DNA of 64,000 nucleotides, taken from contig NZ_WIQM01000004.1 of NCBI RefSeq assembly GCF_015732185.1, positions 1 to 64,000 on the forward strand, written 5' to 3'. The notes under the pieces were generated by a model. It was not told the origin of the DNA and searched no databases. It saw only the letters and a program-made list of their open reading frames with translations. The position numbers were made by a program, and so were the translations under genes. Each line of letters starts with the position of its first letter. Position 1 is the first letter of the stretch. This document shows positions 56,201 to 64,000 of the stretch, piece after piece. Source of the DNA: Pectinatus haikarae. GTDB lineage: Bacteria > Bacillota > Negativicutes > Selenomonadales > Selenomonadaceae.

Positions 56201-56991
56201 TTTTCACTGTTTGTTGTCTGAATAAGCGGGCTGCTGCCAAGTTCAAGACTTACCGACTGATCAATAGGATTATTGTTAAAAAATGATATAGGATCCTGAT
56301 CATTCGTGCCAAGCTTTGTCTCAATCTGGACATCAGTATAATTGCCAATATCATTATTCCCGATGCGGATATTTTTTATTTCATCAACAGGTCCTATTCC
56401 ACCGCAAAGCAACAAATTAAGATATTGCTGGCTGTTTACAGTTTCAACATGCTGCGTAAGGACCTGTGCCTGTGGAATGCATTCGCCGAAGGTTATGCCC
56501 ATAACATTTCCTTCTGCCGCCGTAGGCGTTGGGATATCCCAACCATATGTTTGAGTAGTGTCGCTGTTATTTATTGTTGCGGCTGCCGATTTCTGCGGGA
56601 AAACTGAATTTATTAATCTGCCACCCAGATACATAACGGCACCAGACGCTAAAATTGCGCCTAAATGTCCGGCAGCAAAAAAACCACCCAGACCTCCTGC
56701 CCAACCGCCCGCCGCTATTGCACCAACTTGTGTCATAAGAACAATAGTTGCCACGTAGCCTAATATTTTACCGAGTCCGCCGCCCCCGCCGACATGCTGA
56801 GTAACTATGATCTGGGTATTGTCTTTTGTTATTTTACGCTTTTCCGGCTGCTTTATAAGCTCTCCATTAACAACAAAAATATCTGCATCAGGATAATATT
56901 CTTTTACCGTTTTTCCTACAATAAATTCTTCCTGCCGTATTTCTTTGAAATGCGGTTCAAAAGGATTTTTGACAATTATTATTTCTATCAT
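53284..56991 (-). CDS. phage tail tip attachment protein, lambda I/J-like fusion
   Basis: 1235 aa; ATG at 56991 overlaps the NlpC gene stop (TGATG). Residues about 1-75 look ThiS/gpI-like (MIEIIIVKNPFEPHF..FIVGKTVKEYYPDADIFVVNG), then a Gly/Ala-rich hydrophobic stretch (about 75-130), and the J-like body (QTYGWDIPTPTAAEGNVMGITFGE; VDEIKNIRIGNNDI; ITRSQTW region) with fibronectin-like modules near 780-960 and a C-terminal binding part. It forms the tail tip and determines host range. Confidence 0.85.
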   Translation of the reverse strand: MIEIIIVKNPFEPHFKEIRQEEFIVGKTVKEYYPDADIFVVNGELIKQPEKRKITKDNTQIIVTQHVGGGGGLGKILGYVATIVLMTQVGAIAAGGWAGGLGGFFAAGHLGAILASGAVMYLGGRLINSVFPQKSAAATINNSDTTQTYGWDIPTPTAAEGNVMGITFGECIPQAQVLTQHVETVNSQQYLNLLLCGGIGPVDEIKNIRIGNNDIGNYTDVQIETKLGTNDQDPISFFNNNPIDQSVSLELGSSPLIQTTNSEKAVSLEVTMEWSGGLFKINDDGGYTSTTVTIALMYRQKGTTAWNSWNASWSITAAQSSLVTQSIRIDGLPEAQYEIRAEMISRDTSSRASTITRWALLTSYENGKYCRQGKVLVALRILATNQLSGGVPSVNWRQVRNNVWVFNPDSGVYEQRSAKNPIWAAYDILHQCYYLKNINTGSYEYVVEGIDKSRLIKYWDQWVDAAAYADEMILNNDGEQEKRFEFDAFFDTSEKRITQAQKAATVGHATILSHGNDIGIVVDKPGTVCQIFGEGRTTVSSVKGSFTSLDERAKEINVTYNDIDNDFKNTQFLTRSQTWNDSDQDNTTDLTLFGVARRSQAWREAIRSLATNERQLQDIEFSADINAMVSEFGDIIGFNHAVSQIGIASGRIVAVSDNTTIQLDKEITLSSALSYEIIIQRYDDTIVKKSIVSQDATTNLLEIQVPFSSDEKPQQYDVYCLGETEKAVKPFRVINISRDGDQLCNIKAVEYDEAVYSDSLDYSKYPVIDYTPPNSQPEVDSLSAAEETYMQRDGTTISNINVSWSLQRGQSVDEFVVGLSENGVSYQTAKTTNDMKCIIENVKTYITYYVHVYTVKDGIVSKGQTVSVYITGKDAPPQNISKLYIIQSGEYLTASIIENDDPDINYYELRTGVTWTTSTIVGTFTGNSYKFEALNEGTQTFWIKAVDNSGNYSLNATKATVNVINLPTKNIIFQRTENLADWNITNMYMDQFGALNAFSDSVPIGSLEFFSDIFKQLSFSKICTAYVPIIDLGPNIVDTACFWIDQWGVLHVKSNETIETLAKFGDMFGNGPWTPIDVKYLASTFMSIKLKSNAGDDIVITQDYQTSVDGKTWSDWISSTHRQFYGRYVQIRLTGQSLSGINQLKISGAEADIDVPDTEEIIENIEVPAAIKHISFKQKFFTVPSSVALFTSDLNSKQATWRMSNLDADGFDLEILDDSGNNMAGMLIRADIRGY

Positions 56992-57371
56992 CACAGCCAC
57001 CCCGGAATATAAAAACCGGCTATATGGGATTGCCATTTCGGCAATCGATCAATAACAACACCAGTTCGGCGGTATGCATGGATAAATTTATTATTATCGA
57101 TACATACTCCAACATGATCTGCCCAGCCGCCACAGACAAGCTTTATGACAACAAGTGCATATTCTTCCGGCTTATTTAATTTTCTCCACAGCGGTTTATT
57201 TTTCGTCAGGGCATCGGTTATTCGTTTTGTGGCCATTGCCGATATATTAAATTCCGGCAGGTCTATACCTTTGCGATAATATATTTCCTTTGCCAGTCCC
57301 CAGCAGTCAAGACCCGTTTTATCCCGCCCGCCGTCTTCAAATGGTATACCGATAAGATCATCATACTGCAT
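56991..57371 (-). CDS. NlpC/P60 tail tip peptidase, lambda K-like
   Basis: 126 aa. Catalytic Cys in GLDCWGLAKEIYYR, His in WADHVGVCIDNN, and a final polar position in FIHAYRRTGV. Tail-tip peptidases of this type cut cell-wall peptides during DNA entry. Shorter than lambda K, lacking its JAB-like domain. Between the L-like and J-like genes, as in lambda. Confidence 0.85.
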   Translation of the reverse strand: MQYDDLIGIPFEDGGRDKTGLDCWGLAKEIYYRKGIDLPEFNISAMATKRITDALTKNKPLWRKLNKPEEYALVVIKLVCGGWADHVGVCIDNNKFIHAYRRTGVVIDRLPKWQSHIAGFYIPGWL

Positions 57372-57383
57372 TATTTACCCCTC

Positions 57384-57974
57384 CTAGCTGCCGCTTTCAA
57401 CACCCGGCTCTCCGCCAAAACGTGACGCAATCCTGCATGTCGACAGAGTGCCATTGCAAGCGCTTGCCGACCCAGCATAACCACAACGCACGGATTTAAA
57501 CTTCCAGCGACAAAAATCACGATTATATTTGTTTGGCGGATACTGCCATGCAAAATCCTTGTCGCTGGTCAGAGCAAATGTTACCCAGTTTTCATCATAC
57601 TGCGTCATATTATTGCTCAAAGTGATTGAAAACTCCGGCGTAGTATTATCTAAATGAGCTGCATGAATAATATATAAAGTTACTGCTGCATCAACAAAAC
57701 CGCCGTATTTTTGAATGTATGTCTGTATGACACCGCTGATATTGCTTACTTTAAGGTTAAGAGAGGGAACTTCTTTGCCATCCTGCGTTATGCTGTCTAT
57801 CTCGATTGGGAACTTATACCATGCCTGGCCGTTCCAGCTGACGTCTTCAGTATTGCGTGCAAGCCTGATCGGCTCTGTCAGTGAACTATGCTCAACCTGT
57901 ACCAGCAGCAAAAAAGGCATATCGTTGGCGAGTTTGTTTTTTTCTATTATGCCGGCAAGTGACCATATCTGCAT
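57384..57974 (-). CDS. minor tail protein L-like, four-cysteine Fe-S type
   Basis: 196 aa. N-terminal part lacks cysteine; the C-terminal region has CRWKFKSVRCGYAGSASAC...C, four cysteines in the spacing of lambda gpL, which holds a [4Fe-4S] cluster. VPSLNLKVSNISGVIQTYIQKYGGFVDAAVTLY is typical of the family. It links tape measure and tip. Confidence 0.85.
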   Translation of the reverse strand: MQIWSLAGIIEKNKLANDMPFLLLVQVEHSSLTEPIRLARNTEDVSWNGQAWYKFPIEIDSITQDGKEVPSLNLKVSNISGVIQTYIQKYGGFVDAAVTLYIIHAAHLDNTTPEFSITLSNNMTQYDENWVTFALTSDKDFAWQYPPNKYNRDFCRWKFKSVRCGYAGSASACNGTLSTCRIASRFGGEPGVESGS

Positions 57975-57977
57975 TTT

Positions 57978-58337
57978 TTACACCTCTTCAAATTTAAGCG
58001 TCCCCTGCCAGCCGGCGGGGTGATTATGCTGAAAAGAAAAATCTCCCGAAAATCTTACAACGTAAGATTGCCCGTCAATCGGATTTGTCCACGAAAAAGA
58101 AGCAAACTTCCCGACCTGTTGCCAAAAAGCTTTTAATAACACATAATCATCATCGGATAAAGCTACCCATGAAAAAGACCACGTACTTATCATTTTTGTT
58201 GTACGTGGCCTTGTTATTTTATAATTTGCATCAGTAGTCGTGCTGATCGTGCTGTCTGCCATGCTTTCGGTAAAGCTTTCGCTGCAATTAGATGCAGATG
58301 ATATATTAGGCGCAGCTATTTCAGGAAAAGTATTCAT
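57978..58337 (-). CDS. minor tail protein M-like
   Basis: 119 aa. Strand-rich; FWQQVGKFASFSWTNPIDGQSYVVRFSGDF and WQGTLKFEEV are like gpM/distal tail proteins. Four bases separate it from both neighbours' reading frames, tape measure upstream and L-like downstream. Confidence 0.75.
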   Translation of the reverse strand: MNTFPEIAAPNISSASNCSESFTESMADSTISTTTDANYKITRPRTTKMISTWSFSWVALSDDDYVLLKAFWQQVGKFASFSWTNPIDGQSYVVRFSGDFSFQHNHPAGWQGTLKFEEV

Positions 58338-58341
58338 TTCA

Positions 58342-61300
58342 TCACCTCGATGAAAGCAGCGTTTTCAGACTGCTCGCTGAATTATTTACGTTTCGCTGCA
58401 CACCATCAACAACGAAATTCAAAACTGTTTTTTGCAGGCTGTCGTCATAAGAACTGCTTTGCATCTGCACGTTTGAATTTGTATTATTGACGATATTTAC
58501 CTGTACGCCGCCCCCGCCGCCAATTAATCCATTACTGGGAAGCGGCACAACAGCTTCACTTACACCCGGTTTTTCTCCAATTAAAGCCAGCGTTGGGGCG
58601 GAAACTATACCACCATTTGCAAATGCGGGCACGGATATTTTAAAATCACTAAGGCTTGTGCCGCCCATGCTCCATTTTTCAGTATTTGAATAATCAAGAC
58701 TACTACCAAATATACTAGATGCCGCGCTTAATAATGAATTTGTTACCTGTGCCGCAGCTCTTTGTGCCACTATGTTTGCGATAGCATTTAGCACCGATTT
58801 CTCAAAATCATGAACAACATCTATTGCTGAATGAGTACCAGTTATAAAATCTGACATAGACGATGACATCGAACTGTAAAAAGAACTTGCTGAACTCGCT
58901 AAATTATTGTAAATAGAACTGTGAGCATCATCCCAAAGTGTTACATATTCTTTAGCAAGAGCTTTTTGTCCATCAATATCAAGATCATTTTTTTCTGCCT
59001 GCGGATTATTTGTAAGTTCTTCAATTATTTTCCTGTAATCGCCTTCATCCTCAAGCGCCTGCATCCTTTTTTCATGTGACTGCTTGATTGCTTCATCGTA
59101 TTTTTTCTGAGCTGCTAAAAGTTGAGCATTTGCCCATTCTTCGACAGCGACTTTAGCAACCGCATCATTCTGATCTTCGGCTATTGCTTTTAATTTTTCT
59201 TTACGCTCATCTGCCAATTTACGTAGTGCCGTTTGATATTCGACATCGGCGGCAGCAGCATAATCATCGTTTACGGCAGCCAATGTGCTTTTAGTATCTT
59301 CTTTGACTTCGGACCATGATTTTTTCCAGGCATCAACGACCTTTGTTTTCATTACGGTTTCATACTCATTGAGTTCTGTCTTCAGACCGTCGACATTTAC
59401 ACCTGCGGCCTGCAGCTTTGCTATTTCACCACTTTTTTGCGCTACGTCTGCAACAACTTTACTCATGCCCTGCTGATAAGTCGTTGCGGTTTCGCCATAA
59501 ATTCCCTCCTGCATAGAATTCATTAGTGACGTTGCTTCCTGCTGTGCCTTTTTTAAATCTTCAAGCTTTTTTTGAATATTTTGCTGATTATTTTTTTCTG
59601 TCCCGTTGGCAAAGTACGTTGACGATGAATTATAAAGCCCCATTACTTTTGCAACATAATTTTGCGTTTCTTCGTAAGGAGGAACATCTCCGTATTTTTC
59701 GACAGCGCCACCGCCGGCATTATATCCTGCCGCGGCTAATCTGTAATCACCATATTTTTGATACAGACCTGCTGCATACTGCGCTGAACCCATTATATTT
59801 TCATCCGGATCATATGGATTAGAGACTCCAAGGCCTGCCGCAGTGTCCGGCATTAGCTGCCCGAGTCCTATTGCACCCGCTGATGATACAGCGTTTGGAT
59901 CTCCATTACTTTCCGTTAAAATTATTGATGCTAAAAAATTAGGATCGATGCCATATGTATTTGCAGCATATTCAATTTCATTTGCATATGGCTTTAATTG
60001 GTCAGTTTCAAGCAGCGAATAATGTAAAACCTCAGGTGCTTTTTGTTTTTTTCCTTTTGGAGTTTTTTCACCAATATTGTTGATATCTGCAAATTGCGAT
60101 GCCAGTGCTTGCTGTTGAGCATCTATGTCAGCCTGCTTTCTTTCTGCCTCTTGCTGTGCTGCCCACGCTTTGCCTTGATCAGTATCAAGCCATCTTTCCC
60201 CAGCCGCCTGGTCAAGCTGAGAAACTGTATCTTCATCCGTCACCTCTACAGTTTTTTGTGCGTTTGCAGTATAACCGCCTGTTTTAGGGTTATAAACTGT
60301 ATAGCCCGCATCGTTGTCATCTTCCTGTGTTGTCCATATGCCTTTGTTCGTATCATGAAAATATGTCTGTCCATTAAAATCATAAGTGTTATTTTTATTT
60401 TCTTCATCTTTTTCATGTTTCCACTGATACATTTTATAAATACCATATCCAGCCGCTGCAGCTACTCCTAGCCAGCCGCCGGCTAACGCCCATACTAATG
60501 ATGTCAGTCTGGTAACAGCTGTTGCAGCACTGCCTGCTGCCGCGACAGTTTTTCCTCCGGCAGCAACTGCGGCATCACCTGCAAGTGCCGTTTTTGCCCC
60601 TAAAGCTTCCTGTTCCACACCCGCGGCCTGAGTAGCTAGTGCACTTTTTGTCTGTGCCCCTACTGCCTTTTCTCCTGCAATTTGAGATTCCGTTCCTACT
60701 AAAGCTGTTGATTCACCCAGTTTATTCTCAGCTAAAGCCGCGGTATTGGCCGATTCAGTAATTGCCGCATTAGCTGCAACGGCAGCCTCAGAAGACACTT
60801 TTGCCGCATCTGCCTTCATTGCTTCTGATTCGGTAACACGTCCATTTGCACTAACAACAAGGTTTGCACTTTCAGCTGTCCCCACTTTTGTCGCGGTTTC
60901 GGTTGCGGCAAGCTGAACAGCAGCAAGGCCTGTTACCTGCTTTTCAGTGCTTTCAGCATTAGCAAGGTTTATAGCCTGATAGGCCGTGGTCAGATTGGCA
61001 GTAATCTTTTCGGCCATTGCCGCAGTTCGTTGTTCTATTTGAATGCAATTTTTGGCAACCAGAGCCGCTTTTTCGTCTTCTGATATCTGCATCGCCATGA
61101 CTGTTTTCAGCATGGCCTTTTTTTCTGCTTCAGCTGTCTTTTCAAGTGATTGTATGGACTTATTAATACTTTTTTGTTGTTTCGTGTCTACCAGAGCATC
61201 AGTTGTGGGTTTTGTCTGCGCCCAGACATCTGATACCTTGCTGCTTATTGAGCTGACAGCCTGAAATGTTTTATAGATGGCAACAAGTTCTAGCAGATCT

Positions 61301-62139
61301 TTGGATAGTGCAGCGATTTCAATTCTATTATCATATATATATTTTGCGGTCTCCGACAAACCCTGAATTATTGATGGAAATATCTCTGCAGCAATTGGTA
61401 CAAAAGCAACTCCTCCAGCAAGTTTTAACTGTCCCATCTGCATTTCAAGCAATTCCATTTGTTGATTAACCTTGTGCATTTCTTCGGAATTAATACCTAT
61501 GCTCTTCACTTTTGCAGCGTTTTCGGCAGCTTCGGTGTAATTTTGAAGTGTTTTTGTTAGTCCTATGCCACGAACACCAAGGGTGTTCATGATAAATTCC
61601 TGCCCGTATCCTGCATCGCTGGCAAGTTTATAGCCCTGTGCAAGATTTTTAAGCTGCTCATTGAGCGGCAGGAGCTTGCCGCTTGAATCCTGCATTGACG
61701 CACCAACGGCTTTTAAAGTAGCCTGCGCCTTTTTCCCTTCTGTACTGTTTGATGTCAAATTTTTATCAAAACGCAGGAAAGCGCTTGCTGCTGTTTGAAC
61801 GTCAGCACCAGTAAGTTTCAATATCCTTGACATTTCAACAGCTTCGGCATTTGTTATATGCAGTCTGTTGGACAACTGATAGACATTTTCTCCTGCATCG
61901 ACTGCACTTTGTACTATACTTGATAAGCCAAAACCACCTGCGGTAACTGCCGCAAGTCCGGCAAATTTTGTTATAAGTGCGCTGACGCTGCTCGTAGTTC
62001 CGGTTAACGCATTTTGCATTTCATTGACAGGATTAACATTAAAGGCTTGTTTTATTTCCGTCTGGGATTTATCAAGTTCTTTTGACAGTCCAGACGAATC
62101 AGCGCCTATTTTTACCATCAGTTCGGATATTACTGACAT
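58342..62139 (-). CDS. phage tape measure protein with lytic transglycosylase domain
   Basis: 1265 aa, setting tail length. N-terminal helical region (ELMVKIGADSSGLSKELDKSQTEIKQAF), an extended Ala-rich stretch about 410-540, a hydrophobic segment about 545-570 (SLVWALAGGWLGVAAAAGYGIYKMY), then at about 725-840 a soluble lytic transglycosylase domain: ILTESNGDPNAVSSAGAIGLGQLMP and AAAGYNAGGGAVEKYG. The catalytic Glu is about residue 741. The C-terminus is coiled coil. The domain would open peptidoglycan during DNA entry. Confidence 0.94.
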   Translation of the reverse strand: MSVISELMVKIGADSSGLSKELDKSQTEIKQAFNVNPVNEMQNALTGTTSSVSALITKFAGLAAVTAGGFGLSSIVQSAVDAGENVYQLSNRLHITNAEAVEMSRILKLTGADVQTAASAFLRFDKNLTSNSTEGKKAQATLKAVGASMQDSSGKLLPLNEQLKNLAQGYKLASDAGYGQEFIMNTLGVRGIGLTKTLQNYTEAAENAAKVKSIGINSEEMHKVNQQMELLEMQMGQLKLAGGVAFVPIAAEIFPSIIQGLSETAKYIYDNRIEIAALSKDLLELVAIYKTFQAVSSISSKVSDVWAQTKPTTDALVDTKQQKSINKSIQSLEKTAEAEKKAMLKTVMAMQISEDEKAALVAKNCIQIEQRTAAMAEKITANLTTAYQAINLANAESTEKQVTGLAAVQLAATETATKVGTAESANLVVSANGRVTESEAMKADAAKVSSEAAVAANAAITESANTAALAENKLGESTALVGTESQIAGEKAVGAQTKSALATQAAGVEQEALGAKTALAGDAAVAAGGKTVAAAGSAATAVTRLTSLVWALAGGWLGVAAAAGYGIYKMYQWKHEKDEENKNNTYDFNGQTYFHDTNKGIWTTQEDDNDAGYTVYNPKTGGYTANAQKTVEVTDEDTVSQLDQAAGERWLDTDQGKAWAAQQEAERKQADIDAQQQALASQFADINNIGEKTPKGKKQKAPEVLHYSLLETDQLKPYANEIEYAANTYGIDPNFLASIILTESNGDPNAVSSAGAIGLGQLMPDTAAGLGVSNPYDPDENIMGSAQYAAGLYQKYGDYRLAAAGYNAGGGAVEKYGDVPPYEETQNYVAKVMGLYNSSSTYFANGTEKNNQQNIQKKLEDLKKAQQEATSLMNSMQEGIYGETATTYQQGMSKVVADVAQKSGEIAKLQAAGVNVDGLKTELNEYETVMKTKVVDAWKKSWSEVKEDTKSTLAAVNDDYAAAADVEYQTALRKLADERKEKLKAIAEDQNDAVAKVAVEEWANAQLLAAQKKYDEAIKQSHEKRMQALEDEGDYRKIIEELTNNPQAEKNDLDIDGQKALAKEYVTLWDDAHSSIYNNLASSASSFYSSMSSSMSDFITGTHSAIDVVHDFEKSVLNAIANIVAQRAAAQVTNSLLSAASSIFGSSLDYSNTEKWSMGGTSLSDFKISVPAFANGGIVSAPTLALIGEKPGVSEAVVPLPSNGLIGGGGGVQVNIVNNTNSNVQMQSSSYDDSLQKTVLNFVVDGVQRNVNNSASSLKTLLSSR

Positions 62140-62252
62140 ATTTATTTCCTTTACACAATAATTTTATTTTTAATCTCAGAAAAAAGTATTTATAAAGGGA
62201 TTTTTATTTATTGTCACGAATAATTTTATACTATAAAAGGAGGTATGGTTTT

Positions 62253-62684
62253 ATGAAAAAAATATTATTAAACATTATAGCAACCCTATTTTTACTTACT
62301 TCTTTCTGCTATGCAGCCCAATTCCCTGATAAAAATAATATGGATAGCGTTGATTGGACATATGGCGGCACAACAGGAACGGCAATTACATTTTATTACG
62401 CACCAAGTCTAACAACACTATCGCCACAAGGAAAATTAGAAACTTGGATTAAAATGGTAATAAAAGATTCTAACGGCAATGTAACCGAAACAGATATAGG
62501 TCACAATTTTGTAAATTATACTTTCGAAAACTATAAAGAAATAGAAAGCTTGGAATATGATAGTGACGGAAAGTTAAGAGCAGATTATAGTTATACAGAT
62601 GCAAATTGGAAAAATATGCCAGACGGCACCCCATTTGAATCGACGCTACAATCCGCGTTGCAATATGTCAAGGATAATCAATAA
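62253..62684 (+). CDS. secreted cargo protein in the phage tail operon (moron)
   Basis: 143 aa from the ATG at 62253, preceded by aggagg; a longer frame to 62211 is not preferred. Signal peptide MKKILLNIIATLFLLTSFCYA, then a strand-rich mature domain (VDWTYGGTTGTAITFYYAPSL; GKLETWIKMVIKDSNGN). Encoded on the strand opposite to all late genes and placed between GT and tape measure, with its own ribosome site and terminator. Likely expressed in the lysogen. Function unknown. Confidence 0.72.
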   Translation: MKKILLNIIATLFLLTSFCYAAQFPDKNNMDSVDWTYGGTTGTAITFYYAPSLTTLSPQGKLETWIKMVIKDSNGNVTETDIGHNFVNYTFENYKEIESLEYDSDGKLRADYSYTDANWKNMPDGTPFESTLQSALQYVKDNQ

Positions 62685-62696
62685 TAACATTTAGAC

Positions 62697-62722
62697 GCCG
62701 ACAATTGTCAGCGGCCTTTTTT
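62697..62722 (+). terminator. terminator of the cargo gene
   Basis: gccgac-aatt-gtcagcggc (one bulged A) followed by cctttttt. Confidence 0.75.
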
Positions 62723-62728
62723 GCATAT

Positions 62729-63429
62729 TTATTTTCTTTCCGGCTCCCGCAGACCAAATTCTTTTAGAAGAATGTTTCTGTCTTCAGCAGCCTTTTTTAA
62801 TTGATCTTCCCTGCTCTCATGAAGCGGTTTCATTATTTGCTGCACCGTTATCGGTTCTTTCAGGTGCGGAGCAATAAGCCATGAGGTAAAATATGCACGT
62901 TTGAAATCATTTTCTTTTTCTCTTGCCTCATATCCATCAATAAGCTTATAAAATTCATGCGGCTGTAGTTTTTCAAATTGATCCGGCAATAAATTGAGCG
63001 GTCCGTATGCTATTCTTTCGGACCGCTCAATCCAATGTGCAAATGATCTTATTTTTTGCTCTCGTACACCACTTCCGGGGGCTTTTCCTTCACCCCCGGA
63101 ATAAAAAGACCGGTTTCATTTATTGCTGTGATTATTTTTGCATTCAGACGATCAAGTGTACCACCGTTGTCACAAAATTCCTGAATAATATCATAGGCTT
63201 GTTCTATGTCTATCCCTTTATCGTCCACAATGCCGTTTTGCAGTGCCGCAGTGGTGACATTGATATCAAGCTGCTGTACTAATCCCCTCGGACCTGCTGC
63301 AAACAAAGATGTGATTGATTTACCTATTGCCCTTTCCATTCTTGCAAGCGATTTTATATTAAAACATAGCTCATATTTTTTGATTGGCTTATCGGCTTTA
63401 CCGATTACAATATCTACACTGTTTTTCAT
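62729..63429 (-). CDS. tail assembly chaperone GT, product of programmed -1 frameshift
   Basis: The downstream frame (62729-62989 from a TTG) stays open upstream through to the end of G: shifting -1 on the A6 run at 63052-63057 (gcAAAAAAtaag) reads past the G stop into IRSFAHWIERSERIAYG and on to PDQFEKLQPHEFYKLIDGY. This gives one fused protein of about 233 aa. A 13-bp hairpin follows 20 bases later. It matches lambda G-GT; the T part binds the tape measure. Confidence 0.8.
62993..63031 (-). promoter_or_regulatory. hairpin 3' of the frameshift site
   Basis: Perfect 13-bp inverted repeat attgagcggtccg (62993-63005) and its complement (63019-63031) with a 13-base loop, inside the GT-only reading frame. 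It could stimulate frameshifting, though its 20-base distance from the slippery run exceeds the usual 5-9. Confidence 0.6.
63049..63429 (-). CDS. tail assembly chaperone G-like
   Basis: 126 aa. Mostly helical (YELCFNIKSLARMERAIGKSITSLF; IDIEQAYDIIQEFCDNGGTLDRL), typical of short chaperones preceding the tape measure gene. It ends ESKK at TAA right after A6, the likely slip site. Seventeen bases after the tail tube gene. Confidence 0.83.
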   Translation of the reverse strand: MKNSVDIVIGKADKPIKKYELCFNIKSLARMERAIGKSITSLFAAGPRGLVQQLDINVTTAALQNGIVDDKGIDIEQAYDIIQEFCDNGGTLDRLNAKIITAINETGLFIPGVKEKPPEVVYESKK

Positions 63430-63445
63430 TATTTATTCCCCTTTT

Positions 63446-64000
63446 TTATGCACTCACTGCGATAGTCAAGGTAAATGCCGTGGTGTCGGTAGCCACGGCA
63501 AGAACTACATCACCGTTGCTTTGTGCATCGAGATAAGACTGCTTAATTGTCAGAGTGCCGCTGCTATAGCTGTAATCAGTGCCGGCCGTAAGTGCAGTGC
63601 TGCCGTTTTTAACAGTGCTTACCGCTGTTGTCGACGGTGAAATAGTAAACACAGCATCAGTAGGAACAGCTTTGCTAAATGCAGCGGTTGTTTTATCAAT
63701 AGTTGCTGCCGTGATAAGTTCAGAGATCGGCCCGTTGCCTTCGAGTGTTATTTTCACTGTGCCTATCGCATCATGGGCATTGTCGTCATTGTACTCAGTG
63801 ATATAGGCCCAGCCTGTACGGTAAGAACCGTTTTTATAAGCAATTTTTACATGCGCTTGTTTATCATTTATAAAGCAGTAATCGATCATCTGTAAGGCTT
63901 CATCGCTCATGATCTGCAAGCCGCTGTAGTCTATCGACCAGCTTTTGAGTCCCGGCACGGTCGAACCCCAGCCGCCGGAGGTTTTATGCGATGCGTCAAG
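63446..64000 (-). CDS. phage major tail tube protein, partial
   Basis: The frame continues past the right edge (at least 184 aa visible), so the start is missing. The visible core GWGSTVPGLKSWSIDYSGLQI, EALQMIDYCFINDKQAHVKIAYKNGSYRTGWAYITEY resembles tail tube proteins. The last 85 residues are a separate Ig-like domain (PTDAVFTISPSTTAVSTVKNG...DYSYSSGTLTI), as lambda V also has at its C-terminus. Precedes G/GT in lambda order. Confidence 0.8.
   Translation of the reverse strand, partial: LDASHKTSGGWGSTVPGLKSWSIDYSGLQIMSDEALQMIDYCFINDKQAHVKIAYKNGSYRTGWAYITEYNDDNAHDAIGTVKITLEGNGPISELITAATIDKTTAAFSKAVPTDAVFTISPSTTAVSTVKNGSTALTAGTDYSYSSGTLTIKQSYLDAQSNGDVVLAVATDTTAFTLTIAVSA

Overview
The window looks like chromosome of an anaerobic, low-to-moderate-GC Firmicute, most likely a diderm Negativicute (Selenomonas/Megamonas/Sporomusa-like). 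The basis is Firmicute-type 23S and 5S rRNA, strong AGGAGG ribosome binding sites, NfnAB, an anaerobic (cobalt-early) cobalamin pathway, the NirJ1/NirJ2 radical SAM pair, a BioW-BioF fusion, and a prophage with a lambda-type tail module of the kind usual in phages of double-membraned hosts. The genus cannot be fixed from what is visible.

Layout. 1-3.5 kb: end of an rRNA operon (16S-23S spacer, 23S, 5S, terminators). 3.7-10.8 kb: a diguanylate cyclase, flavodoxin, Crp/Fnr regulator, DEDDh exonuclease, electron-bifurcating NfnAB and a MetF-like reductase. 11.0-15.4 kb: cbiF-cbiG-cbiH-cbiJ-tsaD in tight overlap. 15.7-19.2 kb: two siroheme-route radical SAM enzymes behind a promoter buried in a palindrome, then a DUF362 ferredoxin-like protein. 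19.2-23.4 kb (minus): universal stress protein, PHP phosphatase, HAD phosphatase and the BioW-BioF fusion. 23.7-28 kb: chemoreceptor, small PAS-like protein and an OmpR-type two-component system. 28-32 kb: small proteins, tRNA-Ser, corA and a CsoR-like operon. 32.2-35.7 kb: bioY followed by a thiolase-like, an acyl-CoA-ligase-like and a FabZ-like gene. 35.7-38 kb (minus): cbiD-cbiE-cbiT. 38-47.4 kb: XRE regulators, metQ, nitroreductase, tex-cobT-NAGPA-propeller-like operon and azlCD.

From tRNA-Arg (47.65 kb) to the right edge is a prophage, cut by the window. Its late genes run on the minus strand, right to left, in lambda order: tail tube (V), G and frameshifted GT, tape measure (H), M, L, K, an I/J fusion, then fibre and lysis genes. 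A plus-strand secreted-protein cargo gene sits between GT and H. An ImmA/IrrE-DUF4411 (PIN) toxin-antitoxin-like pair sits at the tRNA end.

Main connections. Tetrapyrrole metabolism recurs: cobalamin ring (cbiDEFGHJT), lower-ligand activation (cobT) and siroheme-to-haem/d1 chemistry (nirJ1/J2). Biotin recurs too: the bioW-bioF gene and the bioY operon each carry a similar BirA-like operator whose right half-site contains the promoter -35 box. This links the odd thiolase/ligase/hotdog genes, which have substituted catalytic residues, to biotin or pimelate metabolism. I consider that operon, and the envelope-spanning candidate in the prophage lysis cassette, the best leads for undescribed biology.
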